Assembly: GCF_037975445.1 (NCBI RefSeq)
Contig: NZ_CP150254.1
Span: 2,540,001-2,604,000, forward strand
Source of the DNA: Peribacillus sp. FSL P2-0133
GTDB lineage: Bacteria > Bacillota > Bacilli > Bacillales > DSM-1321
Reading direction: 5' to 3'
Length of the DNA: 64,000 bases
Shown: piece after piece, positions 44,136-53,946 of the stretch
Numbering within the stretch: position 1 is the first letter of the stretch
Layout: each line of letters starts with the position of its first letter
Notes under the pieces: model-generated
Databases searched by the model: none
Seen by the model: the letters and a program-made list of their open reading frames with translations, nothing else
What the model was told of the DNA's origin: nothing
Position numbers and translations under genes: made by a program

Positions 44136-44186
44136 AAAGGAGAGCACATATTATACATGACTAATATGTGCTCTCCTTTATTTTTC
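44136..44186 (+). terminator. strong terminator after the GNAT gene
   Basis: AAAGGAGAGCACATATTA (44136-44153) and its exact complement (44162-44179) form an 18-bp stem, followed by ATTTTTC. Confidence 0.9.
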
Positions 44187-44464
44187 AGGTTTTTTATAAT
44201 TTAGGTCTTGATAAGCGGAGCATTCCATCTTTCGTTGAATATATTTCATAAGCGTCTATCCATTGGGGAGGCGTTTTAATGTTGTTTAAAAACTAGACGT
44301 TTAGTAAGATGTTCAGAAATTCAATCAATTTAGAAGGGGAGCAAGCAGAGTAAATCTAAATACAAGCCTAAGAGAAAAGAGGAATTAAGTTTTAAAGAGG
44401 ACTTAATGGGAATGAATCATGATACTTGTTGGTGGTGCTGTAAGGGAAGTAAGATTTTAGCGGT

Positions 44465-44563
44465 GAGCGGGCTTCTGATATTGCTAAAGAGTTTGGAATA
44501 GGAAGAAGTACGGTTTATAAGGTTTTAAAGGAAGTGGAATCAAATGATAAATCAAATGATTAA
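44465..44563 (+). pseudogene. recombinase/resolvase HTH remnant
   Basis: The frame reads ERASDIAKEFGIGRSTVYKV and ends SNDKSND. Its IAKEFGIGRSTVYK core is the C-terminal HTH of serine resolvases/invertases. Just upstream (about 44395-44450) a broken frame reads SFKEDLMGMNHDTCW, like a small phage-type protein. No catalytic domain is left. Confidence 0.5.
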
Positions 44564-44598
44564 ACTCAATGTATGCCAAGGCCAAAGGAGCTTAAAAA

Positions 44599-44898
44599 AT
44601 GAATAATTGGGGATTTCCTTTTTATGACGAAGAACTGGAAAAATTAGAAGATGGTACAAAGTTAAAAAAATTAGTTTCCTATGTTGAAAGATTAGCTGGA
44701 CGTAAATTAAGAAATTCAGAAGTGCAGCTCTTACCCACTTTATATGTAGATACATACATGAAAGGCAGGGAAGACGGATGGGAAGACGTCTTTTCAATGG
44801 ACGCAGAAACATTAATTGCTTGGAGCGAAAACGCTTCAGGCTTTCTTTTTAAAATGAAGAGTAGACTTTGGAAAAATGAAACAATAAACACTATATAA
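44599..44898 (+). CDS. hypothetical protein, 99 aa
   Basis: A soluble, charged protein with AAAGGAG before the ATG. No motif recognised; the middle (LVSYVERLAGRKLRNSEVQL, then DTYMKGREDGWEDVF) looks helical. It starts a small cluster of unknown genes: a 48 aa exported peptide follows 22 bases later and a terminator follows that. Confidence 0.6.
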   Translation: MNNWGFPFYDEELEKLEDGTKLKKLVSYVERLAGRKLRNSEVQLLPTLYVDTYMKGREDGWEDVFSMDAETLIAWSENASGFLFKMKSRLWKNETINTI

Positions 44899-44920
44899 AG
44901 ATTAAATAGGGGGAATGTAA

Positions 44921-45067
44921 ATGAAAATTTTATCAAGGTTATCGTTTATCCTTATCTGTGCAGTATTTTTAATTCCCGCAGCCGAAGATTGGGCAACTTG
45001 GCCTCCATCCCTTTACATTCTTGATGAAAATGGAAATTTAGTAGATAAATTAGTTGATACACCTTAA
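44921..45067 (+). CDS. small exported peptide, 48 aa
   Basis: GGGGGAATGTAA precedes the ATG. The N-terminus is a signal-peptide-like MKILSR plus a hydrophobic run ending FLIPAAED; the remaining 26 residues (WATWPPSLYILDENGN and on) are short, acidic and Trp/Pro-rich. It is probably secreted or membrane-bound. Pairing with the 99 aa gene upstream hints at a two-gene unit (for example peptide plus partner), but there is no homology evidence. Confidence 0.55.
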   Translation: MKILSRLSFILICAVFLIPAAEDWATWPPSLYILDENGNLVDKLVDTP

Positions 45068-45068
45068 T

Positions 45069-45093
45069 GAATCTCATATGAGGTTCTTTTTTT
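45069..45093 (+). terminator. terminator after the small exported peptide
   Basis: GAATCTC-ATAT-GAGGTTC forms a 7-bp stem with one G-U, followed by seven T. It starts one base after the stop codon. Confidence 0.7.
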
Positions 45094-45165
45094 GTGAGGC
45101 TGGAGTGAAAACCGCTTCAGACTTTTATTGAATCAGCCTATAAAGGATATAGGGAAAAAATAATA

Positions 45166-45648
45166 ATGGCTGCCATTAATTCGAGGGAATGCATTGAGAG
45201 CTTGTCTATGTATTTCAAAAGAGACTACAGGAACGATAATACGATTTTTAGAGGAGACCTTGAAGCAGAGGTAATTCAAAAGAGGAATATCATTCAGAAG
45301 GAAAGGCTCCATTTAAGATTCAAAGCTTGGGAACCTGAAAGAATTTCAGCCTTGGCTTATTCAATGGATTGTAGTGTCAGTTTAGCCACAACTATGCTGC
45401 TGATTGCTGGTATTAGAAATCGGGACGTCTTTACCCAAATGGTGGATTCAGAGGTAATTCGTTTACTTGATCCGGGAAGGCTTAAAAGTTTAAAGATGAT
45501 TCAGAAATATATTTCAAAACTGAATGACGAGCACATTTCACTTATTTCTCTAATTTCATATGTAGCGTATGAAGTAGTGGATACTACAAAAACGCTTCAT
45601 GAAAAATTGAATCTTTGGATAGATGATAATATAAAAAATATTGATTAA
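45166..45648 (+). CDS. hypothetical protein, 160 aa
   Basis: Mostly helical, charged, no signal peptide or membrane span, not recognised. Central hydrophobic helix SVSLATTMLLIAGI and C-terminal helices (HISLISLISYVAYEV). No strong ribosome site is visible before the ATG. Composition and length support a real gene. It lies 48 bases before a secreted protein gene in the same direction. Confidence 0.5.
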   Translation: MAAINSRECIESLSMYFKRDYRNDNTIFRGDLEAEVIQKRNIIQKERLHLRFKAWEPERISALAYSMDCSVSLATTMLLIAGIRNRDVFTQMVDSEVIRLLDPGRLKSLKMIQKYISKLNDEHISLISLISYVAYEVVDTTKTLHEKLNLWIDDNIKNID

Positions 45649-45701
45649 AATTATATGGAGAATAATGTGTTTCAAGTCAAAACGGGTGAGGAGGAATGAG
45701 C

Positions 45702-46079
45702 ATGAAAATGTTTAAAATGAGTGCTGTGGCATTGGTCGCTGCGTTGTTGTTCCCTTCTTCTACATTTGCAAGTGGCTGGGATTATTTAGGAGAACAATCT
45801 CTTTATTCTAATGGTGCTGAAAGTGATGTGTTTGCCTCTACTGGTGGTGATTATAAGATTTGTCGGGATTCTTACGTGGGTCCAGCTGGTAAGTTAAAAG
45901 TTGAATTATGGGAGTATGATCCTGACAGTTATAATGATTATGTAGGGGTAAGATATTTAGATCGAGGCGAATGTGGTATTTTCCGGGGTATTGGTAACTT
46001 TGTTGATGGAGGAAATGAAGCGGAATTTTTTGCGAAATCAAGGACTAACAGTGATATGCATTTAATCTTTTTTGATTAA
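45702..46079 (+). CDS. secreted hypothetical protein, 125 aa
   Basis: The ATG at 45702 lies seven bases after GAGGAGG; the upstream ATG at 45696 is too close to that site. A clear signal peptide ends TFASG. The mature part is about 100 aa, Gly/Tyr/Asp-rich with two Cys (ICRDS, GECGIF) that may form a disulfide, and beta-strand-like (KLKVELWEYDPDSY). Not recognised. A small secreted beta-sandwich protein is the structural guess. Confidence 0.65.
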   Translation: MKMFKMSAVALVAALLFPSSTFASGWDYLGEQSLYSNGAESDVFASTGGDYKICRDSYVGPAGKLKVELWEYDPDSYNDYVGVRYLDRGECGIFRGIGNFVDGGNEAEFFAKSRTNSDMHLIFFD

Positions 46080-46632
46080 TTCACTAAATGAATGAAAAAA
46101 AAGACCTGGGATTGATTTGTAAAGGCTAAAGACTCTTTTTGCACCCAAACAAATTCGTTTAATCAATAAAACGTGACTATTGCCCTTGTATCAGCCTGAA
46201 AAGTTGGTGCGGGGGTTTTATTTTGTTTGGCTACCTTTACGTCCCAAGGAAAATAGCGAAATGTTGGAAGCTTTGCCACGTTATTTTTCACAGGCGGGAA
46301 ACATCCCTCACAATATTAGGCAACATAAATCTTTCCCTGTTCATATAGTGAGGTCATCTTCATGTCATACCAACTCCACAAAAATAGTCATAGCAATTCT
46401 CTCTTATCGATTAAATTATTTTTTAAATAAATCACATCTCCATTAGAGGAAGTTACACCAAAATAAACCCCTTGGGAGCCATGAGGTTTATCGTCTTTCA
46501 CTTTTATTAATCTAGAGATACAGAATATGAGAAAAATGATGGAATAAATATTTTAATTCCCGAATGGTGAGTTTATTTTGTTTGTTGACCATTTCAAATA
46601 AATGTGACGTTTCTACATTCTGTCCGTGTCGC

Positions 46633-47310
46633 TTAGTCATTATACATTTTATTTTTTTTGTATGCTAAGGGAGTCATGTTCATGGAATTTCTGAATTCTT
46701 TAATAAAATAGCTTGTACTATTAAAACCAACTTGATAGGCAACCTCAGTAATAGTAGAATCACCTTGCTGCAGTAGATATAAGCTCCTTTGAATACGATA
46801 ATCCATAACATAATTTAATGGAGTACATTTTAAAAACCGCTTGAAATAACGACAGCATTCAGAACGGCTCAGCTGACCAGCCCTCGCAATATCTTCTAAC
46901 ATAATTTTTTCTGCATAATGCTGATGTATCCAACTTAACATTTCCTTCATTCTTTGACTCTTTAATACTTCTGTCTGGACATATTCTAGTTTAAAACCAT
47001 TATCGATTAAGTTTTTCCAAATTAATGTTAGTTGCATGGTTATTTCGATTTCATAGTATTGGGGCTTTTGCTCAATACTTTGATAGATTTTTAAAATTGC
47101 ATCTAAAATATTCCCCCCAAAAATCTCATTTGCATCTACATATAAGTAAGGTAAATTAGTCGCTTGAATATAAGGTTTTACATATGTAGTATAGAGTTCT
47201 TGTGATAAAACAAAAATAGGAGAAAGATTTAAGCAAATATAGACACAACCCGAAAGTGGGGCTATTATTTGCAATTTAATGCATAAGATTGGAACCAATG
47301 CCCATTTCAA
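46633..47310 (-). pseudogene. AraC-family regulator truncated at the N-terminus
   Basis: The C-terminal double HTH is intact (LEDIARAGQLSRSECCRYFK and ITEVAYQVGFNSTSYFIKEF). Full-length relatives of this type (about 280 aa) have a cupin-like N-terminal domain; only about its last third remains here, with a TTG as the only start near 47310 and no ribosome site. The 5' part seems replaced by the promoter region of the divergent LURP-one gene. It may be non-functional or a short DNA-binding variant. The region 46080-46632 holds nothing I can identify. Confidence 0.6.
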
Positions 47311-47351
47311 ACGTAAGTAATATAAAAGACTTAAGGTTGGGAGGCATAAGT

Positions 47352-47849
47352 ATGAGGCAGCTTTATATAAAGCAGAAGGTATTCAGTCTTAGCGGGAAAT
47401 TTACAGTAAAGGATCAGCATGAGAAGGATATATATTATGTGGAGGGAAGTTTTATGCAAGTTCCAAAGACTTTCTCCATTATGAATACAGCAAGAGATGA
47501 AGTAGCACTCATTACGAAAAAGGTGTTCAGCTTTTTACCAAAGTTTTTGGTTGAGGTGAATGGTCGGGAGGTATTAACAATAAAGAAGGAATTTTCCTTC
47601 TTAAAAGCACGATATACAATTGATGCGGCAGGCATTGAAGTACATGGTAATTGGTGGGATATGGATTTTCAAGTTTTACAGCATGGTAAAATCGTAGGTA
47701 AAGTGGGAAAGGAGTGGTTCACTTGGGGCGATAGCTACAAGGTTCAAATAATAGATGACGAGATGGAAACCATTATTATTGCACTCGTTGTTGCAATTGA
47801 TTGTGTGAAGGCTGATCAAGCAGCTGCTTCATCAGCAGCGTCGATATAA
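47352..47849 (+). CDS. LURP-one-related (YxjI-like) protein
   Basis: 165 aa from the ATG at 47352 with GGGAGG seven to ten bases upstream. It follows the tubby-like LURP-one layout: RQLYIKQKVFSLSGKFTV, VEGSFM, ARDEVALITKK, FSFLPKF, GNWWDMDF and the helical end IIALVVAIDCVKAD. The barrel surrounds a central helix in homologues. The biochemical role is unknown. Confidence 0.8.
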   Translation: MRQLYIKQKVFSLSGKFTVKDQHEKDIYYVEGSFMQVPKTFSIMNTARDEVALITKKVFSFLPKFLVEVNGREVLTIKKEFSFLKARYTIDAAGIEVHGNWWDMDFQVLQHGKIVGKVGKEWFTWGDSYKVQIIDDEMETIIIALVVAIDCVKADQAAASSAASI

Positions 47850-47999
47850 AGTAGAAGTGTAAAATTAAAAGGCTGACAGTTTTTAAAAAATCACTGCTTG
47901 AATAGGTGCGGTGAACCGTATCATAAATAAATGACAAGGCCATTTGGTACCAAGGTTTTATATTCGTTCTTCAGTTATCGGGCGCGATTCTTGAATAAG

Positions 48000-48085
48000 A
48001 TTCGCTTTTCTTATAGAACTAACAGGCTGAAGATCGGAGCTGTCTTTAAGGCAGCTTTTTCTTTATGCAACTATCGGGGCAGATT
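48000..48085. repeat. degenerate intergenic repeat similar to 33805-33853
   Basis: GGCAGCTTTTTCTTTATG then CAACTATCGGGGCAG resembles GGCAGCCTTTTTTTTATG then GAACTAACGGGTCAG at 33820-33852, with a hairpin just before both. About 28 of 34 positions agree. It may be a dispersed, terminator-associated repeat. The rest of 47850-48460 has no gene I can support. Confidence 0.45.
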
Positions 48086-48099
48086 TGGTTATTCAAAAG

Positions 48100-48137
48100 G
48101 TTGCTTCAATAAGGGAGGTTACTGAAGCAACTTTTTT
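48100..48137 (+). terminator. isolated terminator-like hairpin
   Basis: GTTGCTTCA (48100-48108) and TGAAGCAAC (48123-48131) with TTTTTT. It has no obvious gene upstream. A second hairpin AGCTG/CAGCT lies at about 48035-48055. Confidence 0.5.
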
Positions 48138-48417
48138 GGGGAAGCCTATTAGACAATACTCGTTTTAGATTTTGGATGTGCTGAAAAATTATCTAAATAA
48201 TAGAATAACAATATATTAGACCCTAAATAAGGGATTAAAATGAACAATTGGTCATTTTTTTATTTGGTGGTAATTTAATTTAATGATTGTGATTATTACT
48301 AGTAGGGAAATAAATTACTCGAAAATCAGTTGCCTAATGGTAATGCAGTGCTATCCCATGGGAAAATAAAAATCCCTTTAGGTAAGTGCCGATGATAAAT
48401 TCCCTGAGTATAAGCAC

Positions 48418-48446
48418 AAAAAGCCCAACTGAAACAGAAGGGCATT
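48418..48446 (-). terminator. terminator of the HesB-like gene
   Basis: On the minus strand GCCC and GGGC enclose a 13-base region partly able to pair (CTTCTG/CAGTTG), followed by TTTTTG. It lies 16 bases past the stop. Confidence 0.5.
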
Positions 48447-48461
48447 TTACTATGTTCATTT

Positions 48462-48779
48462 TTAAAAATTCACTCTATTCAACTGGAGATTATATCTCAA
48501 TGTTTCTTCGTCTGAATATAATTTGTATCCAAGTCCATCACTGTAGTTAAGAAAGACTTTATCTGGAAGATGCTTTTTGGACTCACTTGATATTAATAGG
48601 GGAACCCCATCAATTATGAAGCTCTCATCATCTTCATTCTTGTTATCAATTTTCAATTCGTGCTCCACATAAATCGAACAGCTTCCAACAAAAATGGCTT
48701 CGATACGAACACCTTCATTCTCTTTATAATCCACTTTTTTTAGTTGTTCAATCGCTGCTTCTTTAATCTCAATATTCAT
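48462..48779 (-). CDS. HesB/IscA-like iron-sulfur biosynthesis-family protein
   Basis: 105 aa of the HesB-like family without the usual A-type C-terminal CxC. Features: MNIEIKEAAIEQLKK, a central GVRIEAIFVGSCSIYVEH with one Cys, FIIDGVPLLISSES and LNYSDGLGYKLYSD. The ATG at 48779 has GGGAG eight bases upstream. Bacillus YqkB/YneR relatives are of uncertain role, and lack of the CxC argues against a standard scaffold. Confidence 0.75.
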   Translation of the reverse strand: MNIEIKEAAIEQLKKVDYKENEGVRIEAIFVGSCSIYVEHELKIDNKNEDDESFIIDGVPLLISSESKKHLPDKVFLNYSDGLGYKLYSDEETLRYNLQLNRVNF

Positions 48780-48997
48780 AAAACCCGCTCCCATAAAAAA
48801 ATGATATTATTTTTTATCCATACAAGGAAAACAAAAATCAATCTATGAAGAATCCTCTATTTATTCGTATACCCAATTGTTTATAAGTTAATGTGTTATA
48901 CCTTTCCTAGCGATATAATAGAGTTTCAAAAAAAGGGGCTTTCCCAAAATAAATAAGCTCCAATTAATCGATTTTAGAACATAGTCCTCCCAAATGA

Positions 48998-49906
48998 TCA
49001 TCCTATCGGCTTTGCTTTCAAAGGCCATTTTTTGTTTAATTCAGTTATGAAAGTTTTGACATTCTTTTTATCTTCCATAATTGGGGAATAGACGTACGAA
49101 AGTGTTCTGTTAAAGGATTCTTTTTTCACCTGAATAATAGAAAGGATTTTATTTTGTACATCCCTTTCAATTACACTTTGGGAAAGAAGGGCCAGTCCTA
49201 AGCCGTTTTTTATAAGTGTTTCTTTAATCCCTTGATTACTGCTTATCGTGAGTATCGATTTAATTTTCAATCCATTTGAACGTATGACGTGATTAAGGTA
49301 TTCACGTGTTCCAGATCCAACTTCCCTTGTTACCCATGCTTGGTCATGTAAATCAGTAATCTCGACTTCGTCTTTATTAGCGAGTTCATGATTGTTGGAA
49401 GACACAATGAATAGCTCATCTTGCATGAATGGGTGAACTGAAAGCTCTTTTTCATTAGTTTGACCTTCGATTAAACCAATATCCACTTTGTATAGCCGAA
49501 CGGCTTGAACGATTTCTTCCGTGTTTCCGATTACGACTTGAAGTTCAAGTTCAGGATATTCCTCTTGAAGGTCGATGAGTAAAGAAGGAAGGATATACTC
49601 TCCAATTGTAAAACTTGCTCCTATCTTCAATTCGCCCTTGATGGACCTATCGTGTTCCTGAATGTCTTGTCTGGTCTGTTCATAGATTGTGATCATTTGC
49701 TTGGCCCGGTCGTAAAGAATTTCTCCCGTTAAGGTGACTTTTAGGAATTTAGGAGAACGGAGAAATAATTTGGTTTGGAACTCTTCTTCTAATTTTTTTA
49801 TATGCAAACTAACACTGGGTTGCGACATAAGAAGCATTTCTGCTGTTTTTGTAAAATTCTTGACTTCCACAAGGGTCACAAATGTTTTTAGAGCATCATA
49901 GTACAT
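48998..49906 (-). CDS. LysR-family regulator, probably of cysJI
   Basis: 302 aa. N-terminal HTH (FTKTAEMLLMSQPSVSLHIKKLEEEF) and a periplasmic-binding-protein-like effector domain (GELKIGASFTIGEYILP onward). AAGGAGA precedes the ATG. It is divergent from the sulfite reductase operon; LysR proteins (CysL-type) activate this operon in Bacillus. The target is inferred from this arrangement and no TnA-type operator was defined in the 336-base gap. Confidence 0.85.
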   Translation of the reverse strand: MYYDALKTFVTLVEVKNFTKTAEMLLMSQPSVSLHIKKLEEEFQTKLFLRSPKFLKVTLTGEILYDRAKQMITIYEQTRQDIQEHDRSIKGELKIGASFTIGEYILPSLLIDLQEEYPELELQVVIGNTEEIVQAVRLYKVDIGLIEGQTNEKELSVHPFMQDELFIVSSNNHELANKDEVEITDLHDQAWVTREVGSGTREYLNHVIRSNGLKIKSILTISSNQGIKETLIKNGLGLALLSQSVIERDVQNKILSIIQVKKESFNRTLSYVYSPIMEDKKNVKTFITELNKKWPLKAKPIG

Positions 49907-50242
49907 AGAAATTTCTCCTTATTATTAATATTCTTAATAGTTACAATAAATTATATATATTTTACTAATGATGTGCCTTCCAGTAAAGTTTTAATGAGAA
50001 ACTTATTTTAGGAAGAGTATAAGCTGGGGAAGGTTAACGTCCTTTATAACCTTATTTTTTATTTGTAGAGTGCTATGAACCTATATGCCTGTATTTTCAA
50101 TTTTTTTTGGAGTTAAAACCGACTTCGTCTATAGGAGTAAACGAGTTAATTATTTTATGGATGGAAATAAAAATGTTTAACCTACTCGTTATACCTAATA
50201 GTCAACTAAGATAAGTTAATATCCCTTTGTGAGGTGGAAATC

Positions 50243-52057
50243 GTGCAACTTCAGGTAAGTAACAGTCCCTTTAATCATGAGCAGGCAGAGCGCCTTAACA
50301 GCCTCCTGCCTAACTTGACAGAAACACAAAAAGTTTGGTTGAGCGGTTATCTGACTGCATCTTTGTCAGTTTCGAATATGAGTTCAGCCGACGCTCCGGT
50401 ATTGGAAGCTCAAAGCAGCGTAAAGACAGTATCAAAAGAGGTGACCATACTTTATGGTTCACAGTCGGGCAATGCTCAAGGACTGGCAGAAAATGCGGCG
50501 AGTAAGCTTGAGGGTAATGGCTTTCAGGTTACCATTTCATCCATGAGTGACTTTAAATTCAACAATTTGAAAAAGGTCCAAAATCTCCTCATTTCCGTTA
50601 GCACGCATGGAGAAGGTGATCCGCCGGATAATACATTGTCTTTCCATGAGTACCTTCATGGCAGGAGGGCACCAAGCCTTGAAGGACTCCGCTTTTCAGT
50701 ATTGGCGCTTGGGGACAGCTCATATGAGTTTTTCTGTGAAACTGGAAAACAATTCGATAAACGCTTGGAGGAACTAGGAGGGACACGGTTATTTCCGCGG
50801 ATGGACTGTGACCTTGATTATGATGAGCCTGCTTCCGAATGGCTGGCAGGAGTCATTTCTAGTTTAAATGAAGGGCAAGGCAGTTCTGTTGCTGCAGTTC
50901 CCGCAACGATGGCTTCAGTAGGTGAACAAACGTATTCGAGAACAAATCCGTTTAAAGCGGAAGTGCTTGAAAATATAAACTTGAACGGTCGTGGCTCCAA
51001 TAAAGAGACACATCATCTCGAGTTATCTCTTGAGGGCTCTGGTCTTACATTCGAACCTGGAGACAGCCTTGGTATATATCCGAAAAATGATTCAGATTTA
51101 GTGGATATGCTTCTTAAGGAACTCAATTGGGACCCAGAAGAAACCGTGAAGATCAATAAGCAGGGAGAAGTTCGTCAGCTTAGGGAATCGCTCATCTCCG
51201 ATTTTGAAATTACGGTTTTGACAAAGTCCCTCATTGAACAAGTGGCCCAGCTTTCAGATAACGAGGATTTAAAGGAGCTTTTAGTGCCTGGTAATGAAGA
51301 TAGATTAAAAGAATATCGTGAAGGCCGTGATTTGCTTGATTTTGTCCGTGATTTTGGCTCATGGGGCGAATCGGCGCAAGAATTCGTATCAATTCTCCGG
51401 AAAATTCCAGCCCGTCTATATTCGATTGCGAGTAGCTTATCCGCATATCCGGATGAAGTGCATTTGACAATCGGAGCTGTCCGGTATGAAAGTCACGGAC
51501 GAGAAAGAAAAGGTGTCTGCTCCATTTTATGTGCAGACCAATTACAGCCTGGGGACATGCTGCCTATTTACATTCAGCATAACCAGAATTTCAAGCAGCC
51601 GAAGAACCCAGACACTCCAATAATCATGGTTGGACCGGGAACGGGCATAGCTCCGTTCAGATCCTTTATCCAGTATCGCGAAGAATCGGAAGCGAAAGGG
51701 AAAACGTGGCTCTTTTTCGGCGATCAGCATTTCGTGACGGATTTCCTTTATCAGACTGAATGGCAAAAGTGGTTGGAAACAGGCGTACTTACGAAAATGG
51801 ATGTTGCCTTTTCACGTGATACTGATGAAAAAGTGTATGTTCAAAACCGTATGCGCGAGCACAGCGGGGAATTATACGAATGGCTTCAAGAAGGGGCAGC
51901 TGTATACATTTGCGGTGACGAGAAAAACATGGCACATGACGTCCATAATACGCTTATTGAGATCATTGAAAAAGAAGGCAATATGAGCCATGCTGATGCG
52001 CAAGCTTATCTTGAAGAATTGCAACAAAATAAACGCTATCAACGTGATGTGTACTGA
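50243..52057 (+). CDS. cysJ: NADPH-sulfite reductase flavoprotein alpha subunit
   Basis: 604 aa. The GTG at 50243 is chosen because GAGGTGG lies five bases upstream; an in-frame GTG at 50234 overlaps that site. Domains: a leader helix, FMN-binding flavodoxin domain (ILYGSQSGNAQGLAE, STHGEGDPPDN, LGDSSYEFFC), FAD domain (RLYSIASS, GVCSILCAD) and NADPH domain (GPGTGIAPFRSF, FGDQH, YICGDEKNMA) ending RYQRDVY. It delivers electrons from NADPH to CysI for reduction of sulfite to sulfide in sulfate assimilation. Confidence 0.95.
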   Translation: MQLQVSNSPFNHEQAERLNSLLPNLTETQKVWLSGYLTASLSVSNMSSADAPVLEAQSSVKTVSKEVTILYGSQSGNAQGLAENAASKLEGNGFQVTISSMSDFKFNNLKKVQNLLISVSTHGEGDPPDNTLSFHEYLHGRRAPSLEGLRFSVLALGDSSYEFFCETGKQFDKRLEELGGTRLFPRMDCDLDYDEPASEWLAGVISSLNEGQGSSVAAVPATMASVGEQTYSRTNPFKAEVLENINLNGRGSNKETHHLELSLEGSGLTFEPGDSLGIYPKNDSDLVDMLLKELNWDPEETVKINKQGEVRQLRESLISDFEITVLTKSLIEQVAQLSDNEDLKELLVPGNEDRLKEYREGRDLLDFVRDFGSWGESAQEFVSILRKIPARLYSIASSLSAYPDEVHLTIGAVRYESHGRERKGVCSILCADQLQPGDMLPIYIQHNQNFKQPKNPDTPIIMVGPGTGIAPFRSFIQYREESEAKGKTWLFFGDQHFVTDFLYQTEWQKWLETGVLTKMDVAFSRDTDEKVYVQNRMREHSGELYEWLQEGAAVYICGDEKNMAHDVHNTLIEIIEKEGNMSHADAQAYLEELQQNKRYQRDVY

Positions 52058-52084
52058 AAATTTGGAGGAAAAGGAGATAACAAC

Positions 52085-53815
52085 ATGGTGAACCCACTAT
52101 TGAAAGCACTATTGAAAGCACCAGAAGGACCGCCTAGTGATGTTGAGCAAATTAAAGACAAAAGCGATTATTTGCGAGGTACACTTGGAAAAGTGATGCA
52201 GGATCGGATTAGTGCCGGTATTCCGGATGATGACAATCGACTAATGAAACATCACGGCAGTTATTTGCAGGATGACCGGGATCTACGCAATGAGCGTCAG
52301 AAACAAAAACTGGAGCCTGCCTATCAGTTTATGTTGCGTGTCCGCATGCCCGGCGGGGTGGCACAGCCTTCTCAATGGCTTGTTATGGATGACCTTGCTC
52401 AGAAATATGGAAACGGAACCTTGAAATTGACAACAAGACAGACGTTTCAAATGCATGGCATTTTAAAATGGAATATGAAAAAAACCATTCAGGAAATCCA
52501 TGCTTCCATGCTGGATACCATCGCTGCATGCGGTGATGTAAACCGGAACGTAATGTGCAATTCGATTCCATTTCAATCCGAAATTCATTCCGAAGTATAT
52601 GAATGGTCGAAAAAATTGAGTGATTATCTTTTGCCACGTACAAGGGCGTACCATGAAATCTGGCTGGATGAAGAAAAAGTGGTTGGTACTCCTGAAGTGG
52701 AGGAAGTCGAACCAATGTATGGTAAGCTTTATTTGCCAAGGAAGTTTAAAATAGGCATTGCGGTCCCTCCATCCAATGACATTGATGTCTACTCCCAGGA
52801 TCTTGGCTTCATAGCAATTGTTGAAAATGGAAAACTCGTTGGTTTTAATGTGGCGATCGGCGGCGGTATGGGAATGACCCATGGTGACAAGGCGACATAT
52901 CCTCAACTAGCCAAAATAATCGGCTTTTGCAACCCTGATCAAATACTGGATGTGGCTGAAAAAGTCATTACGATTCAGCGTGATTATGGAAACCGCTCCG
53001 TAAGGAAAAATGCACGGTTCAAGTATACGGTAGACAGGATTGGGCTCGAAGCGGTAAAGGCTGAATTGGAAAATCGTCTAGAATGGAAGCTGGAGGAAGC
53101 GAGAACTTATCATTTTGATAATAATGGTGACCGCTATGGATGGGTAAAAGGCATGCAAGGAAAATGGCATTTTACACTATTTGTCGAGGGTGGCCGAATT
53201 GCCGATATCAATGATTACAAGCTGATGACCGGTTTGCGTGAAATCGCAAAGATCCATTCGGGTGATTTCCGTTTGACGGCCAATCAAAACCTAATCATTG
53301 CAGATGTGTCAAGTCAGCAAAAGAAAAAGATCATAGAATTGCTTGAAACATACGGTTTGACGGATGGTGCACATCATTCAGCACTCCGACGCAGCTCGAT
53401 TGCATGCGTGGCGCTTCCAACATGCGGGTTGGCAATGGCCGAAGCAGAGCGTTATTTGCCGGTTCTGCTTGATAAAGTCGAGGAGATCGTTGATGAAAAC
53501 GGCCTAAGGAACGAAGAAATCACGATTCGCATGACCGGTTGCCCGAATGGCTGTGCCCGGCATGCACTCGGGGAAATTGGTTTTATCGGTAAGGCACCTG
53601 GCAAATATAATATGTATCTCGGTGCTGCCTTCGACGGAAGCCGATTAAGCAAAATGTACCGTGAAAACATCGGTGAAGAAGAGATATTAAAAGAATTGCG
53701 TGTACTTCTTTCCCGATATGCAAAAGAACGTCAGCAAGGAGAGCATTTCGGAGACTTTGTCATCAATGCGGGCATTGTTAAAGAAGTGACGGATGGAATG
53801 AATTTTCATGATTGA
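52085..53815 (+). CDS. cysI: sulfite reductase hemoprotein beta subunit
   Basis: 576 aa. The 4Fe-4S/siroheme cysteines are C441 and C447 (CVALPTC) and C486 and C490 (GCPNGC). N-terminal substrate and siroheme residues such as [11 protein letters not shown] are present. GGAGG lies before the ATG, 27 bases after cysJ. It reduces sulfite to sulfide with six electrons from CysJ. Confidence 0.96.
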   Translation: MVNPLLKALLKAPEGPPSDVEQIKDKSDYLRGTLGKVMQDRISAGIPDDDNRLMKHHGSYLQDDRDLRNERQKQKLEPAYQFMLRVRMPGGVAQPSQWLVMDDLAQKYGNGTLKLTTRQTFQMHGILKWNMKKTIQEIHASMLDTIAACGDVNRNVMCNSIPFQSEIHSEVYEWSKKLSDYLLPRTRAYHEIWLDEEKVVGTPEVEEVEPMYGKLYLPRKFKIGIAVPPSNDIDVYSQDLGFIAIVENGKLVGFNVAIGGGMGMTHGDKATYPQLAKIIGFCNPDQILDVAEKVITIQRDYGNRSVRKNARFKYTVDRIGLEAVKAELENRLEWKLEEARTYHFDNNGDRYGWVKGMQGKWHFTLFVEGGRIADINDYKLMTGLREIAKIHSGDFRLTANQNLIIADVSSQQKKKIIELLETYGLTDGAHHSALRRSSIACVALPTCGLAMAEAERYLPVLLDKVEEIVDENGLRNEEITIRMTGCPNGCARHALGEIGFIGKAPGKYNMYLGAAFDGSRLSKMYRENIGEEEILKELRVLLSRYAKERQQGEHFGDFVINAGIVKEVTDGMNFHD

Positions 53816-53827
53816 TTAAATGCAACG

Positions 53828-53863
53828 AGAGACAGGTATAATTTCCTGTCTCTTTTTGTATTC
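53828..53863 (+). terminator. terminator after cysI
   Basis: AGAGACAGG and CCTGTCTCT form a 9-bp stem, followed by TTTTGT. Confidence 0.85.
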
Positions 53864-53946
53864 AAAATTTTTCCGGAGTGCAATGATAAGAATGATAACT
53901 AAGCCTGGAATACCGATAATGAAACAGGACCATTCACACTTATCGT

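Noticed and set aside
44921-45067. Phr-type quorum-sensing peptide
   Set aside because: Size and signal peptide fit, but there is no Rap-like TPR protein next to it and the mature end does not resemble Phr peptides.
46180-46446. 88-codon frame after the secreted protein gene
   Set aside because: No convincing ribosome site at the TTG start and irregular composition; possibly a relic but not supportable.
47931-48125. 64-codon frame
   Set aside because: It runs through two hairpins and a repeat-like element; not a likely gene.
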